Notes: a model not told the origin generated them from the sequence alone. DNA of 47,389 bases from Clostridium sp. CAG:302 (GCA_000431795.1 FR887364.1:1-47389); one strand, 5' to 3'; shown: positions 26,178 to 34,578, numbered from the stretch's first letter. Program-made: numbers and translations.

Positions 26178-27062
26178 ATGGATTCAATATTAGATCGTTT
26201 TGCGGATAACCTAACCGAAGTTACATATATTACAAATCCCGCAGTAGCTAGAGATGATGAGATAAAAAAATTAATATTAGTGCTTTTAACACCGGAAAAA
26301 TCAGCCGTTCTAGTAGGTAAGCCAGGTATAGGTAAAACCGCTATTGTTGAAGGACTTGCTTATCGTATTCAAAGAAACGAGGTACCCGATGCCCTTCAAG
26401 GATATACTATATATAGAGTTAATACCACTGCATTAATTAATGGTAATGGGGAAGAAAATAGAGTGCTAAAACTAGTAGAAGAATTAAAAAATAGAGAAAA
26501 AGTAATTCTTTTCATTGATGAAATACACACTTTAATAGGAAATGGTGCTTTAGATTTAGCTAATATGTTTAAAGAGGGACTAAGTAGAGGAAGTATTAAG
26601 ATAATTGGAGCTACAACTACATATGAATATGAAAGATATATAATGAGAGATAAAGCTTTCTTAAGAAGATTTGAAAAAGTAGATGTATCTGAACCTACTG
26701 AAGAAATGACCGTAGAAATATTACTTAAGACATTACCAAAGCTAGAAAAACAAACTGGAGTAATTCTTCCATATACAGATTTTATCAACGAAAAGATAAT
26801 GAAATTTATTGTTAATATGACAACTGAATTTAAAAGAGTATATGAAATATCATCAAGGTATCCAGATATTGCCTTAGTTATATTAAGACAATGCTTCTCT
26901 AATGCTATATATGAAAATAGAAGAACTATAAATTTAAAAAATATATATGATGCCATAAAGACTACCAAAGCAGTATATCCTGATGTTATAGCCAAAGAAC
27001 TAATAGAATTCAAAGAAATATTTAAAGATGAATTAAAGATTGAAGGAACTATCTTAGATTAG
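26178..27062 (+). CDS. Stand-alone Clp D1-type AAA ATPase
   Basis: A 294-residue protein equal to one AAA module of ClpA/B/C type 1: RDDEIKKLILVLLTPEKSAVL, Walker A GKPGIGKTAIVEGLA (from residue 47), Walker B LFIDEIHTLIG, sensor IIGATTTYEYE, arginine finger AFLRRFEKVDVSEPT and a helical lid (RYPDIALVILRQCF). ClpC and ClpB have an N-domain and a second AAA domain. Both are absent here, as is any ClpP-binding loop I can see. It follows the SRP cluster. It could serve as a disassembly ATPase for a membrane partner. The terminator overlaps its stop codon. Confidence 0.82.
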   Translation: MDSILDRFADNLTEVTYITNPAVARDDEIKKLILVLLTPEKSAVLVGKPGIGKTAIVEGLAYRIQRNEVPDALQGYTIYRVNTTALINGNGEENRVLKLVEELKNREKVILFIDEIHTLIGNGALDLANMFKEGLSRGSIKIIGATTTYEYERYIMRDKAFLRRFEKVDVSEPTEEMTVEILLKTLPKLEKQTGVILPYTDFINEKIMKFIVNMTTEFKRVYEISSRYPDIALVILRQCFSNAIYENRRTINLKNIYDAIKTTKAVYPDVIAKELIEFKEIFKDELKIEGTILD

Positions 27063-27070
27063 TTCTTTTT
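27046..27070 (+). terminator. Terminator overlapping the AAA gene stop
   Basis: GAACTA (27046-27051) pairs with TAGTTC (27060-27065) across eight bases, followed by five T. The TAG stop is part of the stem. Confidence 0.7.
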
Positions 27071-27128
27071 CTTTAAAAATATATTGACATATTACTAATA
27101 TTATAATACCATATATATCGTGAGTTTT

Positions 27129-27821
27129 ATGGAAGAAGAAATTAAAGAAATAAAAGAAATATTATTAAAAATAAATAACTTAAATAATGAAATATCATAT
27201 TTAGATACATTAATAATTAAGTATGAAAAAGAAATAGATAGCCTAGAAGAAAAAATTAATAGCTATACAATTAATATTAGAGATAGAATAGATTTTTTAT
27301 ACAAAGAAAGAGCAAAATTAAAAAATAGAATAAATGATATCAAAGCGTCAAAAAAGAAATTAAAATTAAAAGTAATTATAACATTAATTAGTGCTATCTG
27401 TTTAAGTACATCGCTAGTATTTAATAATATATCAAGCATAATATTTTTACTAGCCACTATTGTAGGTACAAGTTCTATAATATTAAATGTTTTATCTAAT
27501 AAAAAGAAAGAAAAAGAAATAAGTAATTATAGCCTAGAAGAACTAGACAAGAATATTGAAGAAGTAAATAACAAGTTAAATAAAAAAAATAGTGAAACAT
27601 TAAAACCACTTATTGAAAAAAAGAAAAAATTATCTACTCGTGAATCAATGTTAAGAAATGACAGAACACTTAAGAGAAGGGAATGTGTACATTTAGAGAG
27701 AGAAAAAGATAACAAATATAAAGAATTATTAGAAGTAATGGAAGAAGAAGTTAAGTTATCAAATAATGAAATGGAAGGTCAGCTAGAAATACCAGGAATA
27801 AAAAAAGTAAGAAATAGGTAA
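27129..27821 (+). CDS. Coiled-coil protein with central membrane hairpin
   Basis: A 230-residue protein not recognised. An N-terminal coiled coil (residues 1-75, rich in E, K, I and L) leads to a two-helix membrane hairpin at about 80-125 (VIITLISAICLSTSLVF, then IIFLLATIVGTSSIILNVL) and a second charged coiled coil at about 130-220. Both coiled coils would lie on the cytoplasmic side, a layout seen in membrane-shaping or scaffold proteins. ATG 27129 is chosen over the GTG at 27120. Neither has a strong ribosome site. It stands alone between terminators and murE. Confidence 0.7.
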   Translation: MEEEIKEIKEILLKINNLNNEISYLDTLIIKYEKEIDSLEEKINSYTINIRDRIDFLYKERAKLKNRINDIKASKKKLKLKVIITLISAICLSTSLVFNNISSIIFLLATIVGTSSIILNVLSNKKKEKEISNYSLEELDKNIEEVNNKLNKKNSETLKPLIEKKKKLSTRESMLRNDRTLKRRECVHLEREKDNKYKELLEVMEEEVKLSNNEMEGQLEIPGIKKVRNR

Positions 27822-27898
27822 TATAAACAAAAATATTATCTATTTTATTTTCCAAAATAGCAAAAATAATATATAATATTATCAGAGGTGAACTAATT

Positions 27899-29347
27899 AT
27901 GAAATTAGAAAAAGTATTAGAAAAAGTAGAATATAGTATTATTAATGGTAATACTAATACAGAAATAACTGATATTTGTTATGATTCTAGGAAAATAAAA
28001 GAAGGCTGTTTATTTATATGTCTAGTAGGTTCTTCATTTGATGGCCATGACTATATAGATAGTGCTATAGAAAAAGGTGCTAAAGCCATACTCGTAGAAA
28101 AAAATATTACTAGAGAGGATATTACTATTATAAAAGTAAATAATACAAGAAGAGTATTATCCCAAATATCAATAAATTATTTTAATAATCCAAGTAGTAA
28201 ATTAACTACTATTGCTATTACTGGTACTAAAGGTAAGACTACAACTTCCTTTATGATAAAAAACATTCTTGAAGAAGATAATAAGAAAGTAGGAGTAATA
28301 GGTACTATGGGAGTATTTTTTAAAGATAAACATTATAGTACAGTAAATACGACTCCCGAAAGTTATGATATTCAAAACTATCTAAATGAAATGGTAAATG
28401 ATGGTGTAGAATATCTAGTAATGGAAGTATCGTCTCAAGCATTAAAAGTAGGAAGAGTAGATGGCATGTTATTTGATTATGGAATATTTACTAATTTAAG
28501 TGAAGACCATATCGGAGAAAATGAACATAAAGACATGGAAGAATATATATATTGCAAAAGTTTATTATTCAAAATGTGTAAAAATGGAATTTTTAATATA
28601 GATGATACTTACTACAATAATATGATTAAAAATAGTACATGTAATATATATACCTTTGGTCATAACAAAGAAGCAAGCCTAGTAATAGATAAAGTAGAAT
28701 TACTTAGAAAAGAACATTTTATTGGCTTAGAAATGACCACTAGTGGAATAGTAAATGATGAATTTTTAGTAAATACACCAGGAGAGTTTTCAGCTTACAA
28801 TAGTGCTTGTGCAATTCTTACTACTAGTTTACTTGGTTGCAATATAAATAGTATAAAAAATGCTTTGTCACAAGTAGCGGTAAGAGGTAGAGTAGAGATA
28901 GTACCAGTAAGTAATAAATATACAGTTATTATAGACTATGCGCATAATGGTGTATCTACTGAAAGTATTCTAACTACTATGAGAAAATATAATCCTAAAA
29001 GAATAGTAAGCCTATTTGGATGTGGTGGTAACAGAAGTAAAGATAGAAGATATGATATGGGGGAAGTATCAGGAAAATATGCCGATTTATCTATCATTAC
29101 TGAAGATAACTCTAGATATGAAGATGTTAATGATATAATGAATGACATTGAAGTAGGTATAAAGAAAACAAATGGTAAATATATAAAAATACCAGATCGC
29201 AGAGAAGCTATAAAATATGCCATAGATAATGCTAAGGAAGGAGATATCATTCTAATACTAGGAAAAGGTCATGAAACATATCAAGAAAAAAATGGTGAAA
29301 GAACTCATTTTGATGACCGTGAAGAAGTATTAAAATTATTCAAATAG
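27899..29347 (+). CDS. murE: MurE, UDP-MurNAc-tripeptide synthetase
   Basis: A 482-residue Mur ligase that adds the third residue of the peptidoglycan stem peptide in the cytoplasm. Domains are an N-terminal uridine-binding part (ITDICYDSRKIKEGCLFICL), ATP site GTKGKTTTSF (109-118), TPESYDIQ, VMEVSSQAL, DYAHNGVSTE, FGCGGNRSKDRR, TEDNSRYEDV and ILGKGHETYQ. The third-residue selector, DNPR for meso-diaminopimelate, reads DNSR near 403-406. The arginine favours diaminopimelate but the Pro-to-Ser change is unusual. The acceptor-binding stretch reads HIGENEHKDMEEY instead of the common HLDFHGT. AGAGGTG precedes the ATG. Other mur genes are not adjacent. Confidence 0.9.
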   Translation: MKLEKVLEKVEYSIINGNTNTEITDICYDSRKIKEGCLFICLVGSSFDGHDYIDSAIEKGAKAILVEKNITREDITIIKVNNTRRVLSQISINYFNNPSSKLTTIAITGTKGKTTTSFMIKNILEEDNKKVGVIGTMGVFFKDKHYSTVNTTPESYDIQNYLNEMVNDGVEYLVMEVSSQALKVGRVDGMLFDYGIFTNLSEDHIGENEHKDMEEYIYCKSLLFKMCKNGIFNIDDTYYNNMIKNSTCNIYTFGHNKEASLVIDKVELLRKEHFIGLEMTTSGIVNDEFLVNTPGEFSAYNSACAILTTSLLGCNINSIKNALSQVAVRGRVEIVPVSNKYTVIIDYAHNGVSTESILTTMRKYNPKRIVSLFGCGGNRSKDRRYDMGEVSGKYADLSIITEDNSRYEDVNDIMNDIEVGIKKTNGKYIKIPDRREAIKYAIDNAKEGDIILILGKGHETYQEKNGERTHFDDREEVLKLFK

Positions 29348-29403
29348 CATTGAATAGTTAATTAAATTGTGATAGTATATAAATTAGAAAAGGAGGGTAT
29401 AAA

Positions 29404-30660
29404 ATGATACCATTTAAAAGAGCAAATATATTATTGCCAAAAAACATTGATATGACAAAGTGGTCAGTAGTAGCTTGTGATCAGTATACTAGTGAAATGG
29501 ACTACTGGAATGAAGTAGAGAAGATAGTAGGATCAAGTCCATCTACACTTAGAATAACATTACCAGAAATATTTCTTGAAGATAGTGATGTTAATGAAAG
29601 AATAAATAAAATAAACGACACTATGAAAGAATATCTTGATGAGGATTTATTTTACGAATTAAAAGACTCTATGATTTATCTAGAAAGAACACAAGCTGAT
29701 GGAAGAGTAAGAGAGGGACTTATGGGAATGGTTGACCTAGAGGACTATTCTTATGAAAAAGGATCACAAACCCTAATTAGAGCAACAGAAAAAACAGTAA
29801 TAGAAAGAATACCACCTAGACTTAAAGTTAGAGAGAATGCTTTATTAGAACTTCCTCATATTATGATTCTAATAGATGATGAAAAGAAAAAAATAATTGA
29901 GGATTTAAAAAATGAAGTTACAGATAGTGATGTAGTATATGACTTTGACCTAATGGAAAATGGTGGCCATATCAAAGGTTATAAACTAAATAACGATAGT
30001 ATGACTAAAGTAGAAGAAGGTCTTGAAGCATTATGTGACAAAGAATATTTTGAAAAAAAATATAATGTTAAAGATAAAGGAATACTATTATTTGCAATGG
30101 GTGATGGAAATCATTCACTAGCTACTGCTAAAGCAAACTACGAAAATCTAAAGAAAACTATGACACCTGATGAATATTTAAATCATCCATCAAGATATGC
30201 ACTAGTAGAATTAGTAAACTTACATAGTGAAGCTTTAGAATTTGAACCAATACATAGAGTAATATTTGATACAGATGTTAATAAGTTAATTGAAGAATTA
30301 TATAAATATTATGATATCAATGAAGAAGGAAATGGTCAGTATTTTGAATTAGTAACAAAAGATATTGATAAAAAACTATATATATCTAATCCTAAATCAA
30401 ATATTGCCGTAGGTTCTATTCAAATGTTCCTAGATGAATATCTAAAAGATAATAAAGGAAAGTTAGATTATATTCATGGAGATGAAACTACCAAAAATAT
30501 GGGCATGGAAGAAAATAATGTAGCTATACTTTTTGAAGCAATGCCAAAAGAAGAATTATTTAGAACCGTTATATTAGATGGAGCATTACCTAGAAAAACA
30601 TTCTCTATGGGACATAGTTATGATAAGAGATATTATCTTGAAGCTAGAAAAATTAAATAA
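29404..30660 (+). CDS. DUF1015 family protein
   Basis: A 418-residue cytoplasmic protein matching DUF1015: N-terminal PFKRANILLPKNIDMTKWSV then ACDQYTSEMDYWNEV, the Thr/Arg block YLERTQADGRVREGLMGMVDLEDY, RATEKTVIERIPPRLKVRENA, FAMGDGNHSLATAKA and a C-terminal FEAMPKEELFRTVILDGALPRKTFSMGHS. The family is widespread in Bacillota and other phyla without a proven function, though the GDGNHS motif resembles an active site. AGGAGGG precedes the ATG. It stands alone, with a strong terminator. Confidence 0.88.
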   Translation: MIPFKRANILLPKNIDMTKWSVVACDQYTSEMDYWNEVEKIVGSSPSTLRITLPEIFLEDSDVNERINKINDTMKEYLDEDLFYELKDSMIYLERTQADGRVREGLMGMVDLEDYSYEKGSQTLIRATEKTVIERIPPRLKVRENALLELPHIMILIDDEKKKIIEDLKNEVTDSDVVYDFDLMENGGHIKGYKLNNDSMTKVEEGLEALCDKEYFEKKYNVKDKGILLFAMGDGNHSLATAKANYENLKKTMTPDEYLNHPSRYALVELVNLHSEALEFEPIHRVIFDTDVNKLIEELYKYYDINEEGNGQYFELVTKDIDKKLYISNPKSNIAVGSIQMFLDEYLKDNKGKLDYIHGDETTKNMGMEENNVAILFEAMPKEELFRTVILDGALPRKTFSMGHSYDKRYYLEARKIK

Positions 30661-30670
30661 AAATAATATT

Positions 30671-30698
30671 GAAGTTAATCAAATTAACTTCTTTTTTT
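30671..30698 (+). terminator. Terminator after the DUF1015 gene
   Basis: GAAGTTAAT (30671-30679) / ATTAACTTC (30683-30691), a perfect 9-bp stem with a 3-base loop, followed by seven T. Confidence 0.9.
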
Positions 30699-30738
30699 AT
30701 ATATTTTATGATATATTTATATTAGGAATGGTGAAGAT

Positions 30739-31455
30739 ATGAAAAAGTTAGATATAATATGTATTATTATTGGAGTAATATGTTTTCTACTAGCGGGTTA
30801 TATAGTTTACATCAAGTTTTTTAAAGAAAACAAAATAGATTTTAATGAAGAAGAAGAAATAAAATTATTAGATGATAAACTAGCTAAAATAGGTACTCCT
30901 TTAGGATGGCTTATTATTACAGATGGAATAGACCATCAAAATGAAGATGGTACAAAGTATAATATTAGTTATGGTACTAATTTATTAAAAGAATATTCAA
31001 ATAGACAACTATTTACAATGGAATATATATTATCTACTAAAAACGAAAATGATAAATTCATTTTATTAAGTGGTTTTGATAATAATAAAATAGAAGGTGA
31101 ACCAACTGACGATTATACCTTAGCATATCTAGATTATGATACTTTTAATAAATATTATAAAGATTTATTTGGTGAAGACTTTGATTTAAATAAACAAGAT
31201 AAAGGTAATACCACTTATGATAAAGAGTATGTTTATTATAGAAATAGAAGAGCAGGTAGTAATAATGTATATGTACCAATTATTAAAGCAATTAGTGTAG
31301 AATATAAGAATAATAAGTATATAGCGGACATTGAAGTTACTTATAGTACTAGAGCTAGTGAGTTAATAGGAGTACCTAAAAGTAATGGAACAATAACTTA
31401 TACTAAAAATATTGATAATAATATATTACTAGAAGACTTTATTATTAACAAATAA
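30739..31455 (+). CDS. Membrane-anchored extracellular protein, unknown
   Basis: A 238-residue protein with one N-terminal transmembrane anchor (IICIIIGVICFLLAGYIVYIKFF, residues 5-27) and no clear signal-peptidase site. The rest is a soluble domain probably outside the cell, rich in Tyr, Asn and Asp (for example NKYIADIEVTYSTRASELIG near the end). There are no cysteines after the anchor, so it is not a lipoprotein. I do not recognise the family. The next gene has its own promoter 30 bases on. Confidence 0.75.
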   Translation: MKKLDIICIIIGVICFLLAGYIVYIKFFKENKIDFNEEEEIKLLDDKLAKIGTPLGWLIITDGIDHQNEDGTKYNISYGTNLLKEYSNRQLFTMEYILSTKNENDKFILLSGFDNNKIEGEPTDDYTLAYLDYDTFNKYYKDLFGEDFDLNKQDKGNTTYDKEYVYYRNRRAGSNNVYVPIIKAISVEYKNNKYIADIEVTYSTRASELIGVPKSNGTITYTKNIDNNILLEDFIINK

Positions 31456-31485
31456 TAGTATTTCATAATTGGGGCATACAAATAT

Positions 31486-31514
31486 TTGACAAAAATAACA
31501 ATTCGTGTTAAAAT
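31486..31514 (+). promoter_or_regulatory. Promoter of the 31546 gene
   Basis: TTGACA (31486-31491), 17 bases, TAAAAT (31509-31514), a near-consensus sigma-A promoter. Confidence 0.75.
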
Positions 31515-31545
31515 ATGTATCACTTTGAAAGGAGTGAAGACTATT

Positions 31546-32178
31546 ATGAAAGATTATTCATTAAATGAAGAAGAAAGAAAAAATTTTATTTTAAACTATA
31601 CTAAAGAGGAAGAAACAATAACAGTTAATTTTGCAGATGGAAGTAATTATACTATTCCTAATACAGAAAATAATGAAGACAAATTAGAAGGAAAGATGAT
31701 AGAACAAGTTGCTAATAGTAAAGAAAGAAAACATAAAGCAATAAGCTCAACTGGTATAGCAATTGTCATAATATTTTTATTTACCGCTGCATCTTTAAAT
31801 GGAGCATATTGGCTTGGTAATATGCCACAAATTAATGAGATAGCACTTGGACTAGGAATAGCAGCAGTAGTAAATATACCAATGTTTGCAAAAATAATTA
31901 AAAACAATAGTTTATTAAGAGATATAGAAAAGAATAAATTTTTTGTTAAGAATCAAGAAGTAATCAATAGAGGATTAAACAATACTAATGTTCTTGTTAA
32001 TTCTAATGTACCAGAAAAAGAAATAATAACTATTAATGATATGGATTATAGTTATAAATATAATGAATTAAAACAAATTGTTGCAAATACAGAAAGGCAA
32101 GAGACATTTAGTTTTGATACATTTTCAGAAAATGATGTAGAACAAGAAAAGCCAAAAGTAAGAAGTAGAAGAAGATAA
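31546..32178 (+). CDS. Two-helix membrane protein, unknown
   Basis: A 210-residue protein. The N-terminal 65 residues are acidic and soluble (ETITVNFADGSNYTIPN). Two transmembrane segments follow at about 66-90 (SSTGIAIVIIFLFTAASLNG) and 96-115 (INEIALGLGIAAVVNIPMFA), and the C-terminus is charged, ending in KPKVRSRRR. GGAG at 31531-31534 lies 11 bases before ATG 31546. The in-frame ATG far upstream falls inside the promoter. I do not recognise the family. Its terminator overlaps the stop codon and is followed immediately by the third hairpin element. Confidence 0.75.
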   Translation: MKDYSLNEEERKNFILNYTKEEETITVNFADGSNYTIPNTENNEDKLEGKMIEQVANSKERKHKAISSTGIAIVIIFLFTAASLNGAYWLGNMPQINEIALGLGIAAVVNIPMFAKIIKNNSLLRDIEKNKFFVKNQEVINRGLNNTNVLVNSNVPEKEIITINDMDYSYKYNELKQIVANTERQETFSFDTFSENDVEQEKPKVRSRRR

Positions 32179-32195
32179 GTTTTTCTTCTTTTTTC
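32167..32195 (+). terminator. Terminator overlapping the 31546 gene stop
   Basis: AGAAGAA (32167-32173) / TTCTTCT (32183-32189) across nine bases, then five T and another T run up to 32200. The stop codon lies in the loop. Confidence 0.6.
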
Positions 32196-32200
32196 TTTTT

Positions 32201-32259
32201 CACTCTAAGCCTGTAGTCTTAGAGTGTTATTTTAAACCTTATTCTAAGTTTTAAAATAA
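32201..32259 (+). ncRNA. Paired-hairpin element, copy 3
   Basis: Hairpin 1 is a perfect 9-bp stem CACTCTAAG / CTTAGAGTG (32201-32209, 32218-32226) around the invariant loop CCTGTAGT. Hairpin 2 is a perfect 10-bp stem TTATTTTAAA / TTTAAAATAA (32227-32236, 32250-32259) around CCTTATTCTAAGT, which can form CTTA/TAAG inside. The hairpins abut. After three bases comes ctattatatataagc (32263-32277), identical to the text after copy 2. It starts directly at the end of the preceding terminator T run. Confidence 0.6.
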
Positions 32260-32330
32260 AAACTATTATATATAAGCCAAAAGAGATTACCAAAAAATTA
32301 CAAAAAGAGAAAATATTTTTACTTAATTAC

Positions 32331-32359
32331 TTGTAACTATTAAAAAAATATGGTATACT
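32331..32359 (+). promoter_or_regulatory. Promoter of the tail-anchored protein gene
   Basis: TTGTAA (32331-32336), 17 bases, TATACT (32354-32359), 40 bases before the start codon. Confidence 0.65.
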
Positions 32360-32398
32360 TACAACAGAATAGAAAATAGTTTATATGGAGGAAAGATT

Positions 32399-33316
32399 AT
32401 GAATAATAAGTTTACACTTAACGCTAATGGCATAAAAAAAGATGCAGAGATGATAGTTAAATTTAATTTAGAAAACAAAGATTACTTAATTTATTGTACT
32501 GATGAAAATGAAAGTAATAAGCAAGTTTTTGTTTCAAAATTAACTTTAAATTCAGAAGGAAAATATTTTATAGATGATATTACATCAGAAGAAAAAAATA
32601 AATTAAGTGGAGTTGTATATAATATTGTTATATTGACACCAAATGAAGCTAAAAAGGGAGTAGAGGCAAAAACATTAATAGATAAGTTAACAAATGAAAA
32701 TAAAGTTATGTTATCAGTTGAAATGCCAATACTTAATGAACAAAGCTACTATAGTAATTGCTCAATAGCTATTACAAGTAAATTACTAGTAGAAGAAGCA
32801 ATAAATTTCTTTAAAACAAGCTTAACTAGCAAGGTTGAGGAACCTGTTCAATCAGTTCCAACTTGGTCAGTTCCTACAATGGGAGCAGCAGAAGTTACTC
32901 CAAACACTCCAATTGTTGAAATGCCAAATGTTGCTATTACAAGTGCTCCAGTAGTGAATGAAACTCCAACACCTGTAGAGCAAGCACCTATTTCTAATAA
33001 CATACCAATAACTCCTGAACAACCATCAGTTTCTGCAGAGCAAGTTTTTAACACTGCTCCAGCTCCTACAGTGACACCGGTACAAATGCCAAATGATGGT
33101 GCTATAACAAATGAACCTAATCCACAGGCTGAGAAACTAGCAGTAGTTTCAGATCCTAGTTTAAATAGTGCTGGATTAAATCTTCAACCAAATGTAGCAA
33201 GAAGAAATAGTGCTGGAAATGCCAATACAAAATATATTATTATTGGAACAATATGCCTAGTACTAGCAATAGCAGTAGTAGTAGCAGCATACTTTGTAAT
33301 AAAAAATATGAAATAA
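32399..33316 (+). CDS. C-terminally anchored protein with Pro-rich linker
   Basis: A 305-residue protein with three parts: a folded N-terminal domain (about 1-145) with a strand pattern MIVKFNLENKDYLIYCTDEN that recalls DUF1292, a Pro/Thr/Val-rich linker (about 146-265) with repeats such as TPNTPIVEMPNV, and a C-terminal transmembrane helix at about 276-302 (IIIGTICLVLAIAVVVAAYF) with almost no tail. With no signal peptide, it would be tail-anchored with the N-terminal part in the cytoplasm. GGAGG precedes the ATG. Its function is unknown. Confidence 0.75.
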   Translation: MNNKFTLNANGIKKDAEMIVKFNLENKDYLIYCTDENESNKQVFVSKLTLNSEGKYFIDDITSEEKNKLSGVVYNIVILTPNEAKKGVEAKTLIDKLTNENKVMLSVEMPILNEQSYYSNCSIAITSKLLVEEAINFFKTSLTSKVEEPVQSVPTWSVPTMGAAEVTPNTPIVEMPNVAITSAPVVNETPTPVEQAPISNNIPITPEQPSVSAEQVFNTAPAPTVTPVQMPNDGAITNEPNPQAEKLAVVSDPSLNSAGLNLQPNVARRNSAGNANTKYIIIGTICLVLAIAVVVAAYFVIKNMK

Positions 33317-33317
33317 A

Positions 33318-33359
33318 AAAATTACTGTGGTTTAGAATATATACATCCACAGTAATTTT
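33318..33359. terminator. Bidirectional terminator between 32399 gene and queH
   Basis: AAAATTACTGTGG (33318-33330) pairs perfectly with CCACAGTAATTTT (33347-33359). The plus-strand terminator is embedded in the last codons of queH on the minus strand. Confidence 0.75.
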
Positions 33360-33921
33360 GTCTATATAGATTATATTTTTGTGATAACAAGATGGATTTT
33401 TTATATCCATCTTTTTTCTTAAAATCAGAATATAACCATTTAACTTTATATTTATCTTCTAACTCTTTACCGATTTCATTAATCCAAAGAGCATTCTTAT
33501 AAGGACTAACAGATAAAGTAGTACAGAAATAATCATAACCATTATCTTTAGCTGTACTAGCAGTTTTTTCCATTCTCATTCTATAACATACGTAACATCT
33601 TTTACCTCTTTCAGGTTCTTTTTCTAGTCCTTTGATTAATTCTTCATAATTCTCATTATCATAATCACAATCTAATATATCAACATTATTACTTTTATCA
33701 ATTTCCTTAATAAGTTTAATTTGTTCTTCTTTTCTTTTTAAATATTCATCATAAGGATATATATTAGGATTATAATATAAAATAGTAATATCAAAGTAAT
33801 TAGTAAGATAACTAATAACATAACTACTACATGGACCGCAACAGCTATGAAGTAGTAACTTCTTTTTACCATTTAAATTATTCAAAATATCTTCACACAT
33901 AATACTATAATTTTCTTTCAT
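33322..33921 (-). CDS. queH: Epoxyqueuosine reductase QueH
   Basis: A 199-residue QueH (DUF208), which performs the last step of queuosine synthesis in bacteria lacking QueG. All hallmark cysteines are present: LLLHSCCGPCSS (C27, C28, C31), GKRCYVCYRMRM, and the C-terminal YCGCIYS, plus YYNPNIYPYDEYLKRKEEQ. The cysteines hold an iron-sulfur cluster and metal. GAGGTG precedes the ATG. An extended -10 promoter lies upstream on the minus strand. No other queuosine genes are in the window, so the organism may salvage queuine or the rest may lie elsewhere. Confidence 0.95.
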   Translation of the reverse strand: MKENYSIMCEDILNNLNGKKKLLLHSCCGPCSSYVISYLTNYFDITILYYNPNIYPYDEYLKRKEEQIKLIKEIDKSNNVDILDCDYDNENYEELIKGLEKEPERGKRCYVCYRMRMEKTASTAKDNGYDYFCTTLSVSPYKNALWINEIGKELEDKYKVKWLYSDFKKKDGYKKSILLSQKYNLYRQNYCGCIYSKPQ

Positions 33922-33944
33922 AATTCACCTCAAAAAGCACTTAT

Positions 33945-33973
33945 ATTATAACATTCCTTATAATAAAAGTAAA
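33945..33973 (-). promoter_or_regulatory. queH promoter (minus strand)
   Basis: On the minus strand TTTACT, 17 bases, TGT-TATAAT, ending 24 bases before the queH start. This is an extended -10 promoter. Confidence 0.65.
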
Positions 33974-34040
33974 CTAAAAATAAACTATAGGTTATCATTA
34001 CAATAAATGTATAAAACAAATGTAAAATCATATAATTTTC

Positions 34041-34069
34041 TTGAAAAACCAATAATAAATTGTTACAAT
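34041..34069 (+). promoter_or_regulatory. Promoter of the 34090-trmL operon
   Basis: TTGAAA (34041-34046), 17 bases, TACAAT (34064-34069), directly before the AAGGAGG ribosome site. Confidence 0.6.
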
Positions 34070-34089
34070 ATAAAAGGAGGCATCAAAAT

Positions 34090-34578
34090 ATGGAAAAAAA
34101 TAGAAATATACCATTTAAAAATTATATTTTACTAGCAGTAACCCTTATATTAACCGTAATAGTAGTAGTCTATTTCTTTGTATGGCATAGTAATAACGAA
34201 GAAAATAATTTAAAAATACCAATAATGGATAAATATTTAAGAGTAATTAATTATAACGAACTAGATGACTTTCTTGTAGAAAATAAAGATTCGGTTATTT
34301 ATGTTTCAAAACTCAATAACAAAGAAATACGAGAGTTTGAAAAGAAATTAAAACTAATAATTAATGATTACTCACTAAATAATACTATACTATATTTAGA
34401 TTTAACTGATAAAAACATAGATAAACTAAAACTAGAAGATAAAAATATCAATTATCCAGCAGTACTTATATATAAGAATGGTAAAATAATCAGTTACTTT
34501 GATATAAAGAAAAATAATTATGATATAAAATTACTAAAAGAATATTTAATAGAAGAAGGAATAATAAATAATGATTAA
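34090..34578 (+). CDS. Membrane-anchored thioredoxin-fold protein lacking CxxC
   Basis: A 162-residue protein with an N-terminal anchor (NYILLAVTLILTVIVVVYFFVW, about 11-32) and a thioredoxin-like domain: VIYVSKLNNKEIREFEKKLKL, ILYLDLTDKN, and YPAVLIYKNGKIISYFDI, where YPAV stands for the cis-Pro strand. The CxxC position reads KLNNK, so it cannot be a thiol oxidoreductase and may act as a binding or scaffold protein. AAGGAGG lies nine bases before ATG 34090. It overlaps trmL by eight bases. A second membrane-bound thioredoxin-like gene that keeps CxxC lies 0.5 kb away on the other strand. Confidence 0.72.
   Translation: MEKNRNIPFKNYILLAVTLILTVIVVVYFFVWHSNNEENNLKIPIMDKYLRVINYNELDDFLVENKDSVIYVSKLNNKEIREFEKKLKLIINDYSLNNTILYLDLTDKNIDKLKLEDKNINYPAVLIYKNGKIISYFDIKKNNYDIKLLKEYLIEEGIINND

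Noticed and set aside
26396..27013. 205-codon minus-strand frame opposite the AAA ATPase gene
   Set aside because: The plus strand encodes a clear Clp-type ATPase with intact motifs. The antisense frame is an artefact of AT-rich codon use and lacks a ribosome site.
10297..32277. CRISPR array or classic insertion sequence behind the three similar copies
   Set aside because: Copies are about 9-13 kb apart, have no spacers, no transposase and no matching terminal repeats or clear target duplications.
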